Shown in pieces: positions 17,641 through 27,454 of a stretch of 64,000 nucleotides of DNA. The first letter of the stretch is position 1; each line of letters starts with the position of its first letter. The DNA is taken from positions 62,001 to 126,000 of the forward strand of contig JAJDTM010000030.1 in NCBI GenBank assembly GCA_022827185.1, given 5' to 3'. Under the pieces are notes generated by a model. It did not search any database. It was not told the origin of the DNA and was given only the letters and a program-made list of their open reading frames with translations. The position numbers were made by a program, and so were the translations under genes. This DNA is from Candidatus Poribacteria bacterium (GTDB taxonomy: Bacteria; Poribacteria; WGA-4E; WGA-3G).

Positions 17641-17972
17641 CCGCCCTTCTGCTATCCAGCAAAAGTGCCACCCCTTAAAGATGGAAAAAACGAACCTAAA
17701 TGTTGTCAGCAAAAACAGGACCAATAGGTTAAAACCACAGCAGACTCACCTAACAGGACCCACTACACCTCTGCAATCTCTTACCACGCGCAGTTTGCTG
17801 TGGTGCCCCGCGCCCGTTAAACCAAAATTCTATACTTTTACATGGAGCTGCGATTTTGTGTAGCCAATACACTGTATCTGACGCGTTAAAAACGAAAGAC
17901 ACCCTGAACACATTCAGAAAAAAATAATAAAGGCATACAAATATACACCCGTTGGGACTGAAGAAGGAGAAA
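17641..17972. other. gap without a supported gene
   Basis: About 330 bases between the ankyrin and Hsp70 genes. I see no convincing gene. A short match to an ankyrin TPL-type codon run occurs near 17761, possibly decayed repeat sequence, and a small CTGAA/TTCAG stem lies near 17904. AAGGAG for the Hsp70 gene is at 17964-17969. Confidence 0.5.
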
Positions 17973-17975
17973 ATG

Positions 17976-19571
17976 ATGGGTAAAGTTGTTGGTATTGATT
18001 TGGGGACAACGTTCTCAGCTATCGCGCACGTTGACGAATATGGACAGCCGGAGATTATCCCTAACGCCGAAAGCGACCGAATTACGCCATCGGTGACGCT
18101 GTTTGAGGAAGATCTCGTCACCGTCGGGAAAATCGCCAAACAGAACGCCAGAGCCGTTCCAGAACAGATCGTCGAATTTGCTAAACGCGAGATGGGAAAA
18201 TCAAAAGAGACGTTTTTCCGCACTTTCAATGACAAGCACTATTCACCCGAAGAACTCTCCGCACTGATCTTAACGAAACTCAAACAGGATGCAGAAGCCT
18301 ATCTCAATACCGAAGTCACCGATGCGGTTATCACTGTCCCCGCCTATTTTCGCGACGCAGAACGTGAAGCCACGCGCAATGCCGGTAAAATCGCTGGGTT
18401 GAACGTCTTGCAGGTTTTGAACGAACCGACTGCAGCCGCGCTCGCTTATGGAATTGATCAAATCGGAACCGACCAGAATGTATTTGTATTTGATCTTGGT
18501 GGAGGCACATTCGATGTAACTATCATGAACGTCTCCGAATCCAATATACAGATGCTCGCCACGAACGGTGATCACAGACTCGGTGGTAAAGACTGGGACG
18601 ATAAAATTATCACCTATGTTGCCGAGATGTTTGAGGTTGAACACGGTGAAAACCCATTGCAAGACCTCCACGCGTATCAAGACCTTCAACTTGATGCAAT
18701 CGGTGCGAAAGAGTCTCTATCCCGACGCGAAATAGCACGCATCGTTTGCGGATACAACGGTAAGACCACACACGTGGAATTGACACGTGAAAAATTCGAG
18801 GAACTCACCACTGAACTCCTTGAGAGATGCCGAGCCTTATGCGATGTCGTCCTCTCCGAAGGAAACATGACCTGGGCAGACATTGACACGGTCCTATTAG
18901 TAGGAGGCCCAACCCGAATGCCAATGGTACGAGAAATGATCGCAAACATCAGTGGTAAAGAGATCGATCCTAATGAAATTAACCCAGACGAAGCCGTCGC
19001 GCTCGGTGCAGCGATCCAAGGAACACTCCATCAGATTTCTGAAAGTGACACCGCAACAGCAGATGTATCTGACGCGGTTATTGAACGGTTCATCGGACCA
19101 GATGGCATTCCTAAAGTGACTGTGACTGACGGTGCCACACATAACCTCGGACTTGTTGTTCTTAACGCAGCACGCGAATCTATTATCCATGTAATGATTC
19201 CGAAAATGACCGCTATTCCTTGTGAGATGGAGGATCGGTTTGGAACGGTGGACAACAATCAACGTTCGGTCTTGATTGAGGTTGTCCAGAGCCTTGAACA
19301 GGATCAACGCAAGGATGAAATAGACCTGTTTGACAAATACAAATTGGGTGAATGTACCCTCAAACTACCGCCAGGACTACCAGAAGGATCCCCAATTCAT
19401 GTTACCTACAAATACAATTTAGACCAAGTACTTGAAGTGACCGCTAAATCCGTGAGCAACGGCGGAGCAACCGCAGTTTATGATGTCTTTTCCATCATTA
19501 GGCGACCCACACTTGATGATAACGCAGTCGCAAAAGCGCGAACAGACTTACAAGATTTGATAATCGAGTAA
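17976..19571 (+). CDS. Hsp70-family chaperone lacking the C-terminal lid (DnaK-like)
   Basis: About 531 residues. Actin-fold ATPase motifs are intact: GIDLGTTFSAIA at the N-terminus, TVPAYFRDAEREAT, VFDLGGGTFDVT and LLVGGPTRMPMV. Part of a substrate-binding beta domain follows (LGLVVLNAARESIIHVMIPKMTAIPC). The protein ends near 531, about 100 residues short of DnaK, so the helical lid is missing. No dnaJ or grpE gene is adjacent. Instead two genes downstream encode J-like domains fused to FGE-like domains, suggesting a specialised Hsp70 system (inference). The ATG at 17976 with AGGAG six bases upstream is preferred over the ATG at 17973. Confidence 0.92.
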   Translation: MGKVVGIDLGTTFSAIAHVDEYGQPEIIPNAESDRITPSVTLFEEDLVTVGKIAKQNARAVPEQIVEFAKREMGKSKETFFRTFNDKHYSPEELSALILTKLKQDAEAYLNTEVTDAVITVPAYFRDAEREATRNAGKIAGLNVLQVLNEPTAAALAYGIDQIGTDQNVFVFDLGGGTFDVTIMNVSESNIQMLATNGDHRLGGKDWDDKIITYVAEMFEVEHGENPLQDLHAYQDLQLDAIGAKESLSRREIARIVCGYNGKTTHVELTREKFEELTTELLERCRALCDVVLSEGNMTWADIDTVLLVGGPTRMPMVREMIANISGKEIDPNEINPDEAVALGAAIQGTLHQISESDTATADVSDAVIERFIGPDGIPKVTVTDGATHNLGLVVLNAARESIIHVMIPKMTAIPCEMEDRFGTVDNNQRSVLIEVVQSLEQDQRKDEIDLFDKYKLGECTLKLPPGLPEGSPIHVTYKYNLDQVLEVTAKSVSNGGATAVYDVFSIIRRPTLDDNAVAKARTDLQDLIIE

Positions 19572-19662
19572 ATTGGGGTCCTAAATATAGCGTCGTATTT
19601 TCGGATAGTCGCAATCTATAATCTTAATCCCTACGCTCTTGAATACACATAAAGACTACAGT

Positions 19663-20964
19663 ATGTCCAAACGCGATGAATTCATTACAATTATCCGCAC
19701 GCTCAGAGCAGCCTCGCCGACCATTACTAATAAACAACGTATCGGACTTCTCCAACAAGCTGCTCAGAATTACGGACTCTCTACTGAGGAAGCTTCCGAA
19801 ATTCTGAAAGACCTTAACTTGGTTGCCGGAGAGGATGTAAACTACTTTGACGTTTTGGGCTTTTCGATTGAAGATATCGAAAGCCTAAATGAGGATGCTA
19901 TCGTCAATCTCGTTGAAGCTGCCCACAAGAAACGCTATAGTGCATCACTGCGTGCAGGTGCGCGTATCCGACCAGATGGTAGAACAGAAGAGCAGTGGCG
20001 GCATATTCTGAATCAAGCACGCGATACCTTGAAAGATTCCCATAGACGAAACGAACACATAGCGACGCTCCATCATAATGAGAACGGCACACCTTTAGAA
20101 GCAAATGTGGACCTTATCTCCAAACCGCCTGACAACCTTGAAACCACGATTCAGGAATCGAGTCATCAAAGCATTACAAGTGATGTTGGTACACTTGTTG
20201 ATATGGTGCTGATCCCCGCGGGCGAATTTCAGATGGGCAGCAGTGCCGAGAAGGCAAACGATAGTGAAAAGCCCGTGCATGTCGTCTATGTTGATGCGTT
20301 CTATATGGATAAATATCCGGTGACCAACGAGCAATACAAGGCTTTTTTGGACGAAAACCCGCAATGGCGCAAGCCGCAACTGTTCAAAAACTATATTCCC
20401 GCAGATTACCACGACGGTGCTTACTTGAGGGATTGGTATAGAACCAACTATCCAACAGGGAAAGCCGATCATCCTGTCACTAAAGTAGGTTGGTATGCAG
20501 CGATGGCGTATGCACAATGGGTAGGCAAACGGCTGCCAACGGAAGCAGAGTGGGAGAAAGCAGCCCGCGGCGGATTGGAGCGGAGAACATACCCCTGGGG
20601 TAATTCAGTAGATCTGAGTCAGGCAAATTATCTTCACAATGTCGGTGGGACCACGCCAGTAGGTCGTTATCCGGCGAACGGGTACGGTCTCCATGACGTG
20701 AGCGGCAACGTGTGGGAATGGTGCCTTGATGCATATGATGCGAATTTTTATCTGAATTCGCCAGGTCGGAACCCGTTTTCCGATGTGAACACGCTGGAAT
20801 GGGTAACAAAAAACTTTAGAAGTATCCAATCTCCTCGCGTGTTGCGCGGCGGCTCTTGGCTGATGGACCCCCAAGGCGTGCGAGTGGCTTACCGGTTCAT
20901 GGGTAATCCATTGGACACACACTCTGCCTTTGGATTCCGTTGTGTGAAGCTTGCACTCCCTTAA
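19663..20964 (+). CDS. J-like domain fused to FGE-sulfatase/C-lectin-fold domain (copy 1)
   Basis: 433 residues. Residues 1-55 form a helical N-terminus. Residues about 59-136 resemble a J domain (NYFDVLGFS, then helix, RPDG where HPD is expected, then ILNQARDTLKDSHRR). Residues about 180-430 are an FGE-sulfatase domain: MVLIPAGEFQMGS, YPVTNEQYKAF, RLPTEAEWEKAARGG, DVSGNVWEWCLD, RVLRGGSW and GFRCV. The two Cys that bind copper in true formylglycine-generating enzymes are absent after RGGSW, so FGE activity is unlikely. It lies about 90 bases after the Hsp70 gene. Start ATG 19663 aligns with the paralogue. A chaperone-linked ligand-binding role is inference. Confidence 0.85.
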   Translation: MSKRDEFITIIRTLRAASPTITNKQRIGLLQQAAQNYGLSTEEASEILKDLNLVAGEDVNYFDVLGFSIEDIESLNEDAIVNLVEAAHKKRYSASLRAGARIRPDGRTEEQWRHILNQARDTLKDSHRRNEHIATLHHNENGTPLEANVDLISKPPDNLETTIQESSHQSITSDVGTLVDMVLIPAGEFQMGSSAEKANDSEKPVHVVYVDAFYMDKYPVTNEQYKAFLDENPQWRKPQLFKNYIPADYHDGAYLRDWYRTNYPTGKADHPVTKVGWYAAMAYAQWVGKRLPTEAEWEKAARGGLERRTYPWGNSVDLSQANYLHNVGGTTPVGRYPANGYGLHDVSGNVWEWCLDAYDANFYLNSPGRNPFSDVNTLEWVTKNFRSIQSPRVLRGGSWLMDPQGVRVAYRFMGNPLDTHSAFGFRCVKLALP

Positions 20965-21024
20965 ATTTCTATGCCTTCGGGCCTGCTTGCAAAGTTAGCA
21001 TATAACTAATAGGTAAACAGACAC

Positions 21025-22362
21025 ATGTCCAGACGCGATGAATTCATCACAGTTATAAATACATTTAAAACCGTCTCCCCGACTATTACCGATGAACAAC
21101 GTATCGGACTTCTACGCCAAGCAGTTCAGAATTATGGGCTTTCTACTGAGGAGGCTTCTGAAGTGCTAAATGCTTTAGGTCTGATTGTCGGAGAAGCGGT
21201 AAACTATTTTGAGGTTTTGGGTTTTTCAATTGAAGAAATTCAAAACCTCGATGAAGATGCTATCACGAATGTAGTTGAGACTGCCCATAAGAATTCCTAT
21301 AGCGCATCGTTGCGTGCAGGCGCCCGTCTCCGTCCAGACGGTAAAACAGAAGAACAGTGGCGGGCACTTTTAAATCAAGCGCGGGACACTTTGAAAGACG
21401 CGCAAAAACGACAAGAGCATCTCACGACGTTACTTTCTCAGGAAGATCCGCACGAGCGCGAATTTTTGGCACCAGAATTCATACCTATAGAGCCCCCTGA
21501 GACCGCCTCAGAATCCATATCTTCAGTAAACGAATTGCAAAACTCGGAATCGCTGTCTTCAGCTATGTCAGAGATTCCCTCAGCACCAACGATTTCAAGT
21601 TTTGATGTGCCTGCTGAAATGGTGGTCATCCTCGCTGGTGAGTTTCTCATGGGCAGCAGCGACGCAGACGCAAACGATAGTGAAAAACCCGTGCATCCTG
21701 TCTACCTTGACGCGTTCTATATGGATAAATACCCAGTGACCAACGAGCAATACAAGGTATTCTTGGATGCGTGCCCGCAGTGGCAGAAAGATAGCATACT
21801 GATAGACTATCATAATGGAAATTATCTCAGAACTTGGCATCGAAATAATTACCCGAAAGGTGCAGCGAACCATCCTGTTGTGAATGTGAGTTGGTACGCA
21901 GCGATGGCGTACGCACAATGGGCAGAAAAACGTTTACCAACGGAGGCAGAGTGGGAAAAAGCAGCACGCGGCGGTTTAATCGGGAAAAAATACCCGTGGG
22001 GCGATCAAATTGATACAACAAAAGCGAACTACGGTGAGCATATCGGACAGATAACATCTATCGGTGAGTATCCGCCTAACGATTACGGTGTGTATGACAT
22101 CGTGGGGAATGTCTGGGAATGGTGCCTTGATGAGCATATTTTGGATTTTTATGCCGCTTCACCACGTCGGAACCCAGTTGCGGGTGGCGAGCTAACCTAC
22201 GTGCTTAATAATTTTACATCTCTTAAAACATACCGTGTATTACGCGGTGGTTCTTGGATGAGTATACCACGTTACGTGCGTGTGGCTCCTCGTTTCAGGT
22301 TCACACCTTCGCATTCGATTAACAACGTCGGTTTTCGTTGTGTCAGGTCCGCGTCCCTGTAA
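21025..22362 (+). CDS. J-like domain fused to FGE-sulfatase/C-lectin-fold domain (copy 2)
   Basis: 445 residues, tandem paralogue of the preceding gene, about 60 bases downstream. The J-like region again has NYFEVLGFS, RPDG in place of HPD, and LLNQARDTLKDAQKR. A Ser/Pro/Glu-rich linker (about 140-190) joins it to the FGE-like domain: MVVILAGEFLMGSS, YPVTNEQYKVF, RLPTEAEWEKAARGG, GNVWEWCLDE, RVLRGGSW, GFRCV. FGE cysteines are again missing. The two copies agree well except in the 20 or so residues between RGGSW and GFRC, which are strongly different. No signal peptide is present, so the protein is predicted cytoplasmic with the Hsp70. Confidence 0.85.
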   Translation: MSRRDEFITVINTFKTVSPTITDEQRIGLLRQAVQNYGLSTEEASEVLNALGLIVGEAVNYFEVLGFSIEEIQNLDEDAITNVVETAHKNSYSASLRAGARLRPDGKTEEQWRALLNQARDTLKDAQKRQEHLTTLLSQEDPHEREFLAPEFIPIEPPETASESISSVNELQNSESLSSAMSEIPSAPTISSFDVPAEMVVILAGEFLMGSSDADANDSEKPVHPVYLDAFYMDKYPVTNEQYKVFLDACPQWQKDSILIDYHNGNYLRTWHRNNYPKGAANHPVVNVSWYAAMAYAQWAEKRLPTEAEWEKAARGGLIGKKYPWGDQIDTTKANYGEHIGQITSIGEYPPNDYGVYDIVGNVWEWCLDEHILDFYAASPRRNPVAGGELTYVLNNFTSLKTYRVLRGGSWMSIPRYVRVAPRFRFTPSHSINNVGFRCVRSASL

Positions 22363-22388
22363 AAAATCAAAACTAAATAGCCATAATT

Positions 22389-22417
22389 TTGACAGCGTAC
22401 TTCATATCTGATAGAAT
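22389..22417 (+). promoter_or_regulatory. sigma-70 promoter for GH95 gene
   Basis: TTGACA at 22389-22394, a 17-base spacer, and TAGAAT at 22412-22417. The start codon of the GH95 gene is about 210 bases downstream, leaving a long leader that holds a palindromic repeat. Confidence 0.75.
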
Positions 22418-22449
22418 AGTCGGGAATATAATATCTAATACGTATCATT

Positions 22450-22540
22450 TTTACGACTTACGCAGCCCCTTTGCAGTCGGGGTTTAAAACCCCGACTGCA
22501 GGGTGTCATACGTCCGTTATCACGGAAAAATGCGTCAGTC
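22450..22540. repeat. dispersed palindromic element (copy A)
   Basis: The element starts GACTTACGCAGCCCC and contains the near-perfect inverted repeat TGCAGTCGGGG / CCCCGACTGCA (22471-22500), then CATACGTCCGTTATCACGG. Related pieces lie at 35422-35460, 48315-48345 and 49125-49208 (the last in the opposite orientation). Confidence 0.8.
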
Positions 22541-22628
22541 CTGATTTTGAGAAACGATGTGAGAAGACTAACATTCTGCATAGACGTCTCAACCAGAATA
22601 GCAAAACTATTAAAGGGTATCATTTATA

Positions 22629-24926
22629 ATGACAAACACAGATAATCTTACACTTTGGTATCAAAAACCCGCCGAAGCATGGACAGACGCGCTACCCATC
22701 GGAAATGGGAGACTCGGTGCGATGGTGTTCGGTGCAGTAGAACGGGAACGTATCCAACTCAACGAAGAAACCCTTTGGGACGGAGGGCCCCGCGATACCA
22801 ACAATCCAAAGGCTTTGGAAGCACTGCCGAAGGTGCAACAACTCCTCTTTGATGACAAAAACGAAGAAGCCACTCAACTGGCTGGCGAAACGATGCTCGG
22901 CGTGCCAGAACGGATTAAATCCTATCAGTCCTTAGGCGATCTGTTTCTGGAGTTTACACATAAGGAGGCGACACAATACCGTCGGGAACTTGATCTAAAC
23001 ACCGGTATCGCAAAAACGACCTATCGCTGCGGTGATGTCAACTTTACAAGAGAAGTCTTTGTGACAGCAGTGGACGACCTTATCGTTATCAGAATTGAAT
23101 CTGACGCGACCGAACACATCGCTTTTGATATAACGATGACACGCGAACAGGATGCCAGCGTCGAAGCAATTGCCGCCAATATCCTCCGGCTCGATGGACA
23201 GTGCGGCGATGACGGGGTACGGTTTTCAGCCTATCTACAAGTGCACACTGAAGGCGGAAAAGTCGAGTCAACAGGAGATAGCCTGTCTGTCGATGGAGCC
23301 GATGCTGTTACGCTCTTTCTCTCCGCTGCAACCAGCTACGTCCATCAGACGGATACAAGCGGAAATCCACACGCGCTTTGCGAAAATTATCTGACAAATA
23401 TTGATACAAGACCTTATGCAGATATTCGGGACGATCACGTCGCTGAGCATCAATATTTCTTTCAACGGGTTGACTTAAACCTCGGTTCTACGGACACCGA
23501 AAATCTTCCGACCAATGAACGTTTAGAAGCAGTAAAAACGGGGGCATCAGATCCCGGACTCGTTGCACTCTATTTTCAATATGGACGCTATCTCCTGATG
23601 GGAAGCTCACGACCCGGGTGCCTGCCCGCAAATTTGCAAGGCATCTGGAACGAGCACATGAACGCACCTTGGAACAGCGATTTCCATACCAATATCAACC
23701 TCCAAATGAACTATTGGATCCCCGAAATTTGTAACCTCCCGGAGTGTCATCTCCCGTTGTTTGACTACATGGACACACTCGTTGAACCGGGGAACCGGAC
23801 AGCAAAAATCCATTATGGTGCTGATGGCTGGGTCGTTCATCATCTCTCTGATATTTGGGGTTTCACGACCCCTGCTGATGGGATTTGGGGTATTTCGCCT
23901 ATCGGTGCCGCATGGTTATGTGAACATGTGTGGGAACACTACCTTTTCGGGGGTGATAAAGATTTTCTGATTGAACAAGGTTACCCTTTGATGAAAGGTG
24001 CTGCCCGCTTTATGCTCGACTTCCTCGTTGAAGCACCGGAAAACACACCTTTTGCTGGGAACCTCGTCACCAATCCGTCGCACTCACCGGAAAATAGCTT
24101 TCTGAAACCAGACGGCACACGCTCCCTCTTCACCTATGCCGCAACAATCGATCTGGAAATTATACATGAACTCTTCACCAACTGCATCGCTTGTATTGAT
24201 GTCGTCAGAGAAGATGCAGAATTCCGCGCCGAGTTGGTATCTGCATTAGAACGGCTTGCACCGCTCCAAATTAGCGAAAAAACAGGACGACTGCAGGAAT
24301 GGGTGTTCGATTATGACGAACCCGAGCCAGGGCATCGTCACATGTCGCACATGTATGGACTCCATCCGAGTTGCCAGATTACGTTACGCGGCACACCAGA
24401 GTTAGCAGCGGCGGCAAAGAAATCGTTGGAATATCGGCTGGCACACGGCGGCGGACACACAGGCTGGAGCCGCGCATGGCTCGTCAACTTTTGGGCGCGA
24501 CTTGAAGATGCTGAAGAGGCATACACCCATCTCCAAGCACTCCTGGCGAAATGTACCCTGACGAACCTGTTCGATACACATCCGCCCTTCCAAATTGACG
24601 GCAATTTCGGAGGAGTCTCCGGCATCGCAGAGATGTTACTACAGAGCCATGCTGGCGAGATTCATCTGTTACCTGCACTCCCAAAAGCGTGGGACACTGG
24701 ACACGTCAAAGGCTTGCGTGCTCGCGGCGGATTTGAGGTGGACATGGCATGGGAAGATGGGCAGCTTACCGAGGCGAGACTTCATTCCACACTCGGACAA
24801 GACTGCACTATCCGCACAACAGCAGCCGTCGCAGTAACATGCAACGGGCAGACAGTTGACACAGCGCAATCAGACTCGGTTATAACGTTTGGAACCGAGG
24901 CTGAGAACACATATATCTTGGTGTGA
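22629..24926 (+). CDS. glycoside hydrolase family 95 protein (alpha-L-fucosidase/galactosidase type)
   Basis: 765 residues spanning the whole GH95 architecture. Conserved stretches are [81 protein letters not shown] and [19 protein letters not shown]. Family members act by inversion on alpha-1,2-L-fucosides or L-galactosides. No signal peptide is seen, so it would act on imported oligosaccharides. It fits the sulfatase and GH32 genes as part of glycan use. It has its own promoter and converges on the methyltransferase gene with six bases between. Confidence 0.94.
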   Translation: MTNTDNLTLWYQKPAEAWTDALPIGNGRLGAMVFGAVERERIQLNEETLWDGGPRDTNNPKALEALPKVQQLLFDDKNEEATQLAGETMLGVPERIKSYQSLGDLFLEFTHKEATQYRRELDLNTGIAKTTYRCGDVNFTREVFVTAVDDLIVIRIESDATEHIAFDITMTREQDASVEAIAANILRLDGQCGDDGVRFSAYLQVHTEGGKVESTGDSLSVDGADAVTLFLSAATSYVHQTDTSGNPHALCENYLTNIDTRPYADIRDDHVAEHQYFFQRVDLNLGSTDTENLPTNERLEAVKTGASDPGLVALYFQYGRYLLMGSSRPGCLPANLQGIWNEHMNAPWNSDFHTNINLQMNYWIPEICNLPECHLPLFDYMDTLVEPGNRTAKIHYGADGWVVHHLSDIWGFTTPADGIWGISPIGAAWLCEHVWEHYLFGGDKDFLIEQGYPLMKGAARFMLDFLVEAPENTPFAGNLVTNPSHSPENSFLKPDGTRSLFTYAATIDLEIIHELFTNCIACIDVVREDAEFRAELVSALERLAPLQISEKTGRLQEWVFDYDEPEPGHRHMSHMYGLHPSCQITLRGTPELAAAAKKSLEYRLAHGGGHTGWSRAWLVNFWARLEDAEEAYTHLQALLAKCTLTNLFDTHPPFQIDGNFGGVSGIAEMLLQSHAGEIHLLPALPKAWDTGHVKGLRARGGFEVDMAWEDGQLTEARLHSTLGQDCTIRTTAAVAVTCNGQTVDTAQSDSVITFGTEAENTYILV

Positions 24927-24932
24927 GTCTGT

Positions 24933-25856
24933 TTATATGGATAAACGCGGTTGATCGCTATACTGTTTAATCCGTTCCTCCGCCAATTCAATATACTTTT
25001 CCTCAATATCGTAACCGATATAATGTCGTCCTGATTTCAACGCACTCAAGCATGTCGTGCCGCTTCCACAAAACGGATCCAAAACGACATCGCCGACGAA
25101 GGTATAGAGTTGGATTAAGCGATGGGGCAGTTCTTCGGGAAAAGGCGCGGGATGTCCGACGCGTTTCGCTGAGACAGACGGAAATGTCCAGACGCTTTTT
25201 GTCCATTCTAAGAAATCCTCTTTACGAATAGAATTTTCTTTTCCGTTGTGTTTCCGAGAAAAGGAGCCTTTGGAGAAAACGAGGATATACTCATGAACGT
25301 CTCTCAGCACCGGATTCGCAGCGGATTTCCAACTGCCCCACGCCGTTGAACTCCCTGCACTTGAGGCTTTATCCCAGATGATCTCGCCCCGCATGTGATA
25401 GCCTATCGCTAACATGTCCTCTATGATGTAGCTATGCAATGGAATATAGGGTTTCCGACCTAAGTTGGCGATATTAATGCAGGCCCTGCCACCAGTGACC
25501 AGTTTCTCATAGGTCTCAGCGAAGACAGCGTATAGGAGCTCTCTATATTCCGCGAGCGACAGATCGTCGTCGTATTCCTTTTTCGCATTGTAAGGCGGAG
25601 ATGTAACCATCAGATGGACACTGGCATCGGGAATTACTGACATGTCTGTACTGGACGCACAATAGAGTCGATTCAGGTTTTCAGCGGGGATAGGGTTTTC
25701 TATCCAGTTGTCAGGCTCTGGAGGCTCCTGATCGGCGTAGAGCTTGCTCCCATAAAATTCACTCGCATCGTGATTGATTCGTCCAGCGGTTCCAAACGCA
25801 CTGGTTTGAGTTCCACCCTTTCGAGATTGGGAAAGGCTTTTACTATTATGTTCCAT
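24933..25856 (-). CDS. solitary DNA methyltransferase (beta class, TSPPYN type)
   Basis: 307 residues. Catalytic motif TSPPYN is near residue 90 and the SAM-binding motif DPFCGSGTT near 266, in the beta-class order (motif IV before motif I). VTGGRACINIANLG and HEYILVFSKG match other conserved blocks. TSPPYN occurs in both N4-cytosine and N6-adenine enzymes, so the modified base is undecided. No restriction endonuclease gene is adjacent, so this is an orphan methyltransferase in this window. The N-terminal 60 residues are outside the core and basic. It may regulate genes or mimic foreign restriction sites (inference). Confidence 0.9.
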   Translation of the reverse strand: MEHNSKSLSQSRKGGTQTSAFGTAGRINHDASEFYGSKLYADQEPPEPDNWIENPIPAENLNRLYCASSTDMSVIPDASVHLMVTSPPYNAKKEYDDDLSLAEYRELLYAVFAETYEKLVTGGRACINIANLGRKPYIPLHSYIIEDMLAIGYHMRGEIIWDKASSAGSSTAWGSWKSAANPVLRDVHEYILVFSKGSFSRKHNGKENSIRKEDFLEWTKSVWTFPSVSAKRVGHPAPFPEELPHRLIQLYTFVGDVVLDPFCGSGTTCLSALKSGRHYIGYDIEEKYIELAEERIKQYSDQPRLSI

Positions 25857-25882
25857 ACGCTTTTACCCGTGCCTGTATATTC

Positions 25883-27100
25883 TCAATACTGATCTGGAGA
25901 CCAGAAAATGACATCACGTTTCGGGAATAGCATCGCCAAAAACGCCGAAATTTCTGGGGATACTGAAGCATCTGAACTTATCTGTTCCCACCCTACTTCA
26001 CCGAAGAGGAGTTGCCAGAAATCTGCTTCGGTTAGGTTCACTCCGCAGTCAACCGCGTTAGCATCTTCAGGAACGATTTGCAGCGTGCCATCGGCATTGT
26101 GTCGTAGTACGATCTGCTGATTGTTGGGCGTAGGCAGTTTAACAGCAAGTGACCCAAACGTTTCTTCGGCATCCGCAATTCGCGATTCCCACCCAACCAC
26201 AAGGCGACGCAAAAGCACTGATAAATCTACAGCATAGCACATCATTCCGGTGTATTCTGTTTGGGTCACCGGATTGTCGCAAGTCGCTATCAGTCGGTCC
26301 GCAAATGGATGTTGAGATGGGAATCTGCCACCTATTTCTTCTACGCCTTGTGCCTCACACGCCTGGAAAAAATGGGATACAAGCGCATCTAAAACCGACG
26401 GGTCATCGGGGACATATCCCACTTCACGCACCTCCACAAACTTTCCATCTATCTCATAGTTAAGATACCCACCGATATGTCCGTTTTGACGCGCGACGAC
26501 GGTTGGTAAGACCCCGCGGATGCGTGAGGGTGCCATATCCCAATAAGCACGGGTCCGGGCAATAGTTCCGCTCTGTTGAACATTGGCGAGGTCGTAAAGT
26601 GCTGCAACTGCGTCCAAATCCGTTTCTGGGTTGAAATCGGTTACCTGCCACGCCGACGCGGCTGCGGCCCGTGCTGCTGAGTTGTACGCCACACTGAAAC
26701 CGTGTAGCGGCAAAGATGTCCATCCGAGTTGCCGATAAAACGCCTCTGGAATAATCGTAAACAACACACCGAGATCACATCCGATCAGTCGTAGATAATC
26801 AATAGTGTCTCGCATGAGGGCAGACGCATATCCGACACCCCGGTAATTCGGATGTGTGCAGACGCCACCGATGCCACCCATTGTTACGAGGGATGCACCG
26901 ACCCGCATTCTCCGTTCCCAGACGCGTAAGGTCGACACAACCGTGTCGTTCACTACGACAACACGGGTCTGCGGAAGTCTGTAGCTGCTATCGCCTTGGA
27001 CGTATTGCCAATAGCGTTCATGACCGTCGGGGTTAAATGCTACACAACACAGTTCAACGACCTGTTCTAATTCTGATTCACGTGCTGCTCTAATTTCCAT
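25883..27100 (-). CDS. Eis-like GNAT acetyltransferase with sterol-carrier-like C-terminus
   Basis: 405 residues. The N-terminal GNAT domain shows MGGIGGVCTHPNYRGVGYASALM, the acetyl-CoA pyrophosphate loop (RGVGYA). A second acetyltransferase-like half and a C-terminal segment (LAVKLPTPNNQQIVLRHNADGTLQIV...LTEADFWQLLFG) match the Eis architecture of two GNAT-like domains plus an SCP2-like domain. Eis enzymes acetylate amines, including aminoglycosides; the natural substrate here is unknown. Likely cytoplasmic. It is 26 bases upstream of the methyltransferase gene and may share a transcript. Confidence 0.88.
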   Translation of the reverse strand: MEIRAARESELEQVVELCCVAFNPDGHERYWQYVQGDSSYRLPQTRVVVVNDTVVSTLRVWERRMRVGASLVTMGGIGGVCTHPNYRGVGYASALMRDTIDYLRLIGCDLGVLFTIIPEAFYRQLGWTSLPLHGFSVAYNSAARAAAASAWQVTDFNPETDLDAVAALYDLANVQQSGTIARTRAYWDMAPSRIRGVLPTVVARQNGHIGGYLNYEIDGKFVEVREVGYVPDDPSVLDALVSHFFQACEAQGVEEIGGRFPSQHPFADRLIATCDNPVTQTEYTGMMCYAVDLSVLLRRLVVGWESRIADAEETFGSLAVKLPTPNNQQIVLRHNADGTLQIVPEDANAVDCGVNLTEADFWQLLFGEVGWEQISSDASVSPEISAFLAMLFPKRDVIFWSPDQY

Positions 27101-27188
27101 ATCTTTAAAGATTACTAAACTCTGGGCAATTTTTAGGATTCTTACATGATAGTGTGGGTAAATCCGAACACCTCAACCGTCAATATAA

Positions 27189-27390
27189 CATTTTATTGAT
27201 ACACATTTCGCCCCGCTGGGGCTAAGAAGGGTGGAGGGTCTGGTTTTCTATAGACATTCCGCCCCGCTGGGGCTGCGTTCATTAGCAATAACCCAAGTTG
27301 CCACCTATTTATACACATAGCACTCCGCTGGAGTGCGGGCACTTGAATATACCATTTTCTATAGACATAGCACCCCTCCGGGGTGAAGAA
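27189..27390. repeat. four-unit hairpin repeat cluster
   Basis: Four units begin near 27196, 27247, 27307 and 27358, each with TATAGACAT or TATACACAT followed by a G/C-rich hairpin. The stems differ: GCCCC/GGGGC (units 1 and 2), GCACTCC/GGAGTGC (unit 3), CACCCC/GGGGTG (unit 4). Pairing is kept while bases change. Pieces of another repeat (AACCCAAGTTGCCAC) lie at 27289-27303, and a related GGTAGCAACTTGAG at 27429-27442. The 27101-27454 gap holds no gene; a 94-codon open frame here is only repeat translation. Confidence 0.8.
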
Positions 27391-27454
27391 AATGCCTAAA
27401 AACCGTGTTAAAATGCCCAAAAATCTGTTGGTAGCAACTTGAGTTAGCAATAAC

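Noticed and set aside
19663..22362. The two FGE-like genes as maturases of the nearby sulfatase
   Set aside because: The two cysteines needed by formylglycine-generating enzymes are absent in both.
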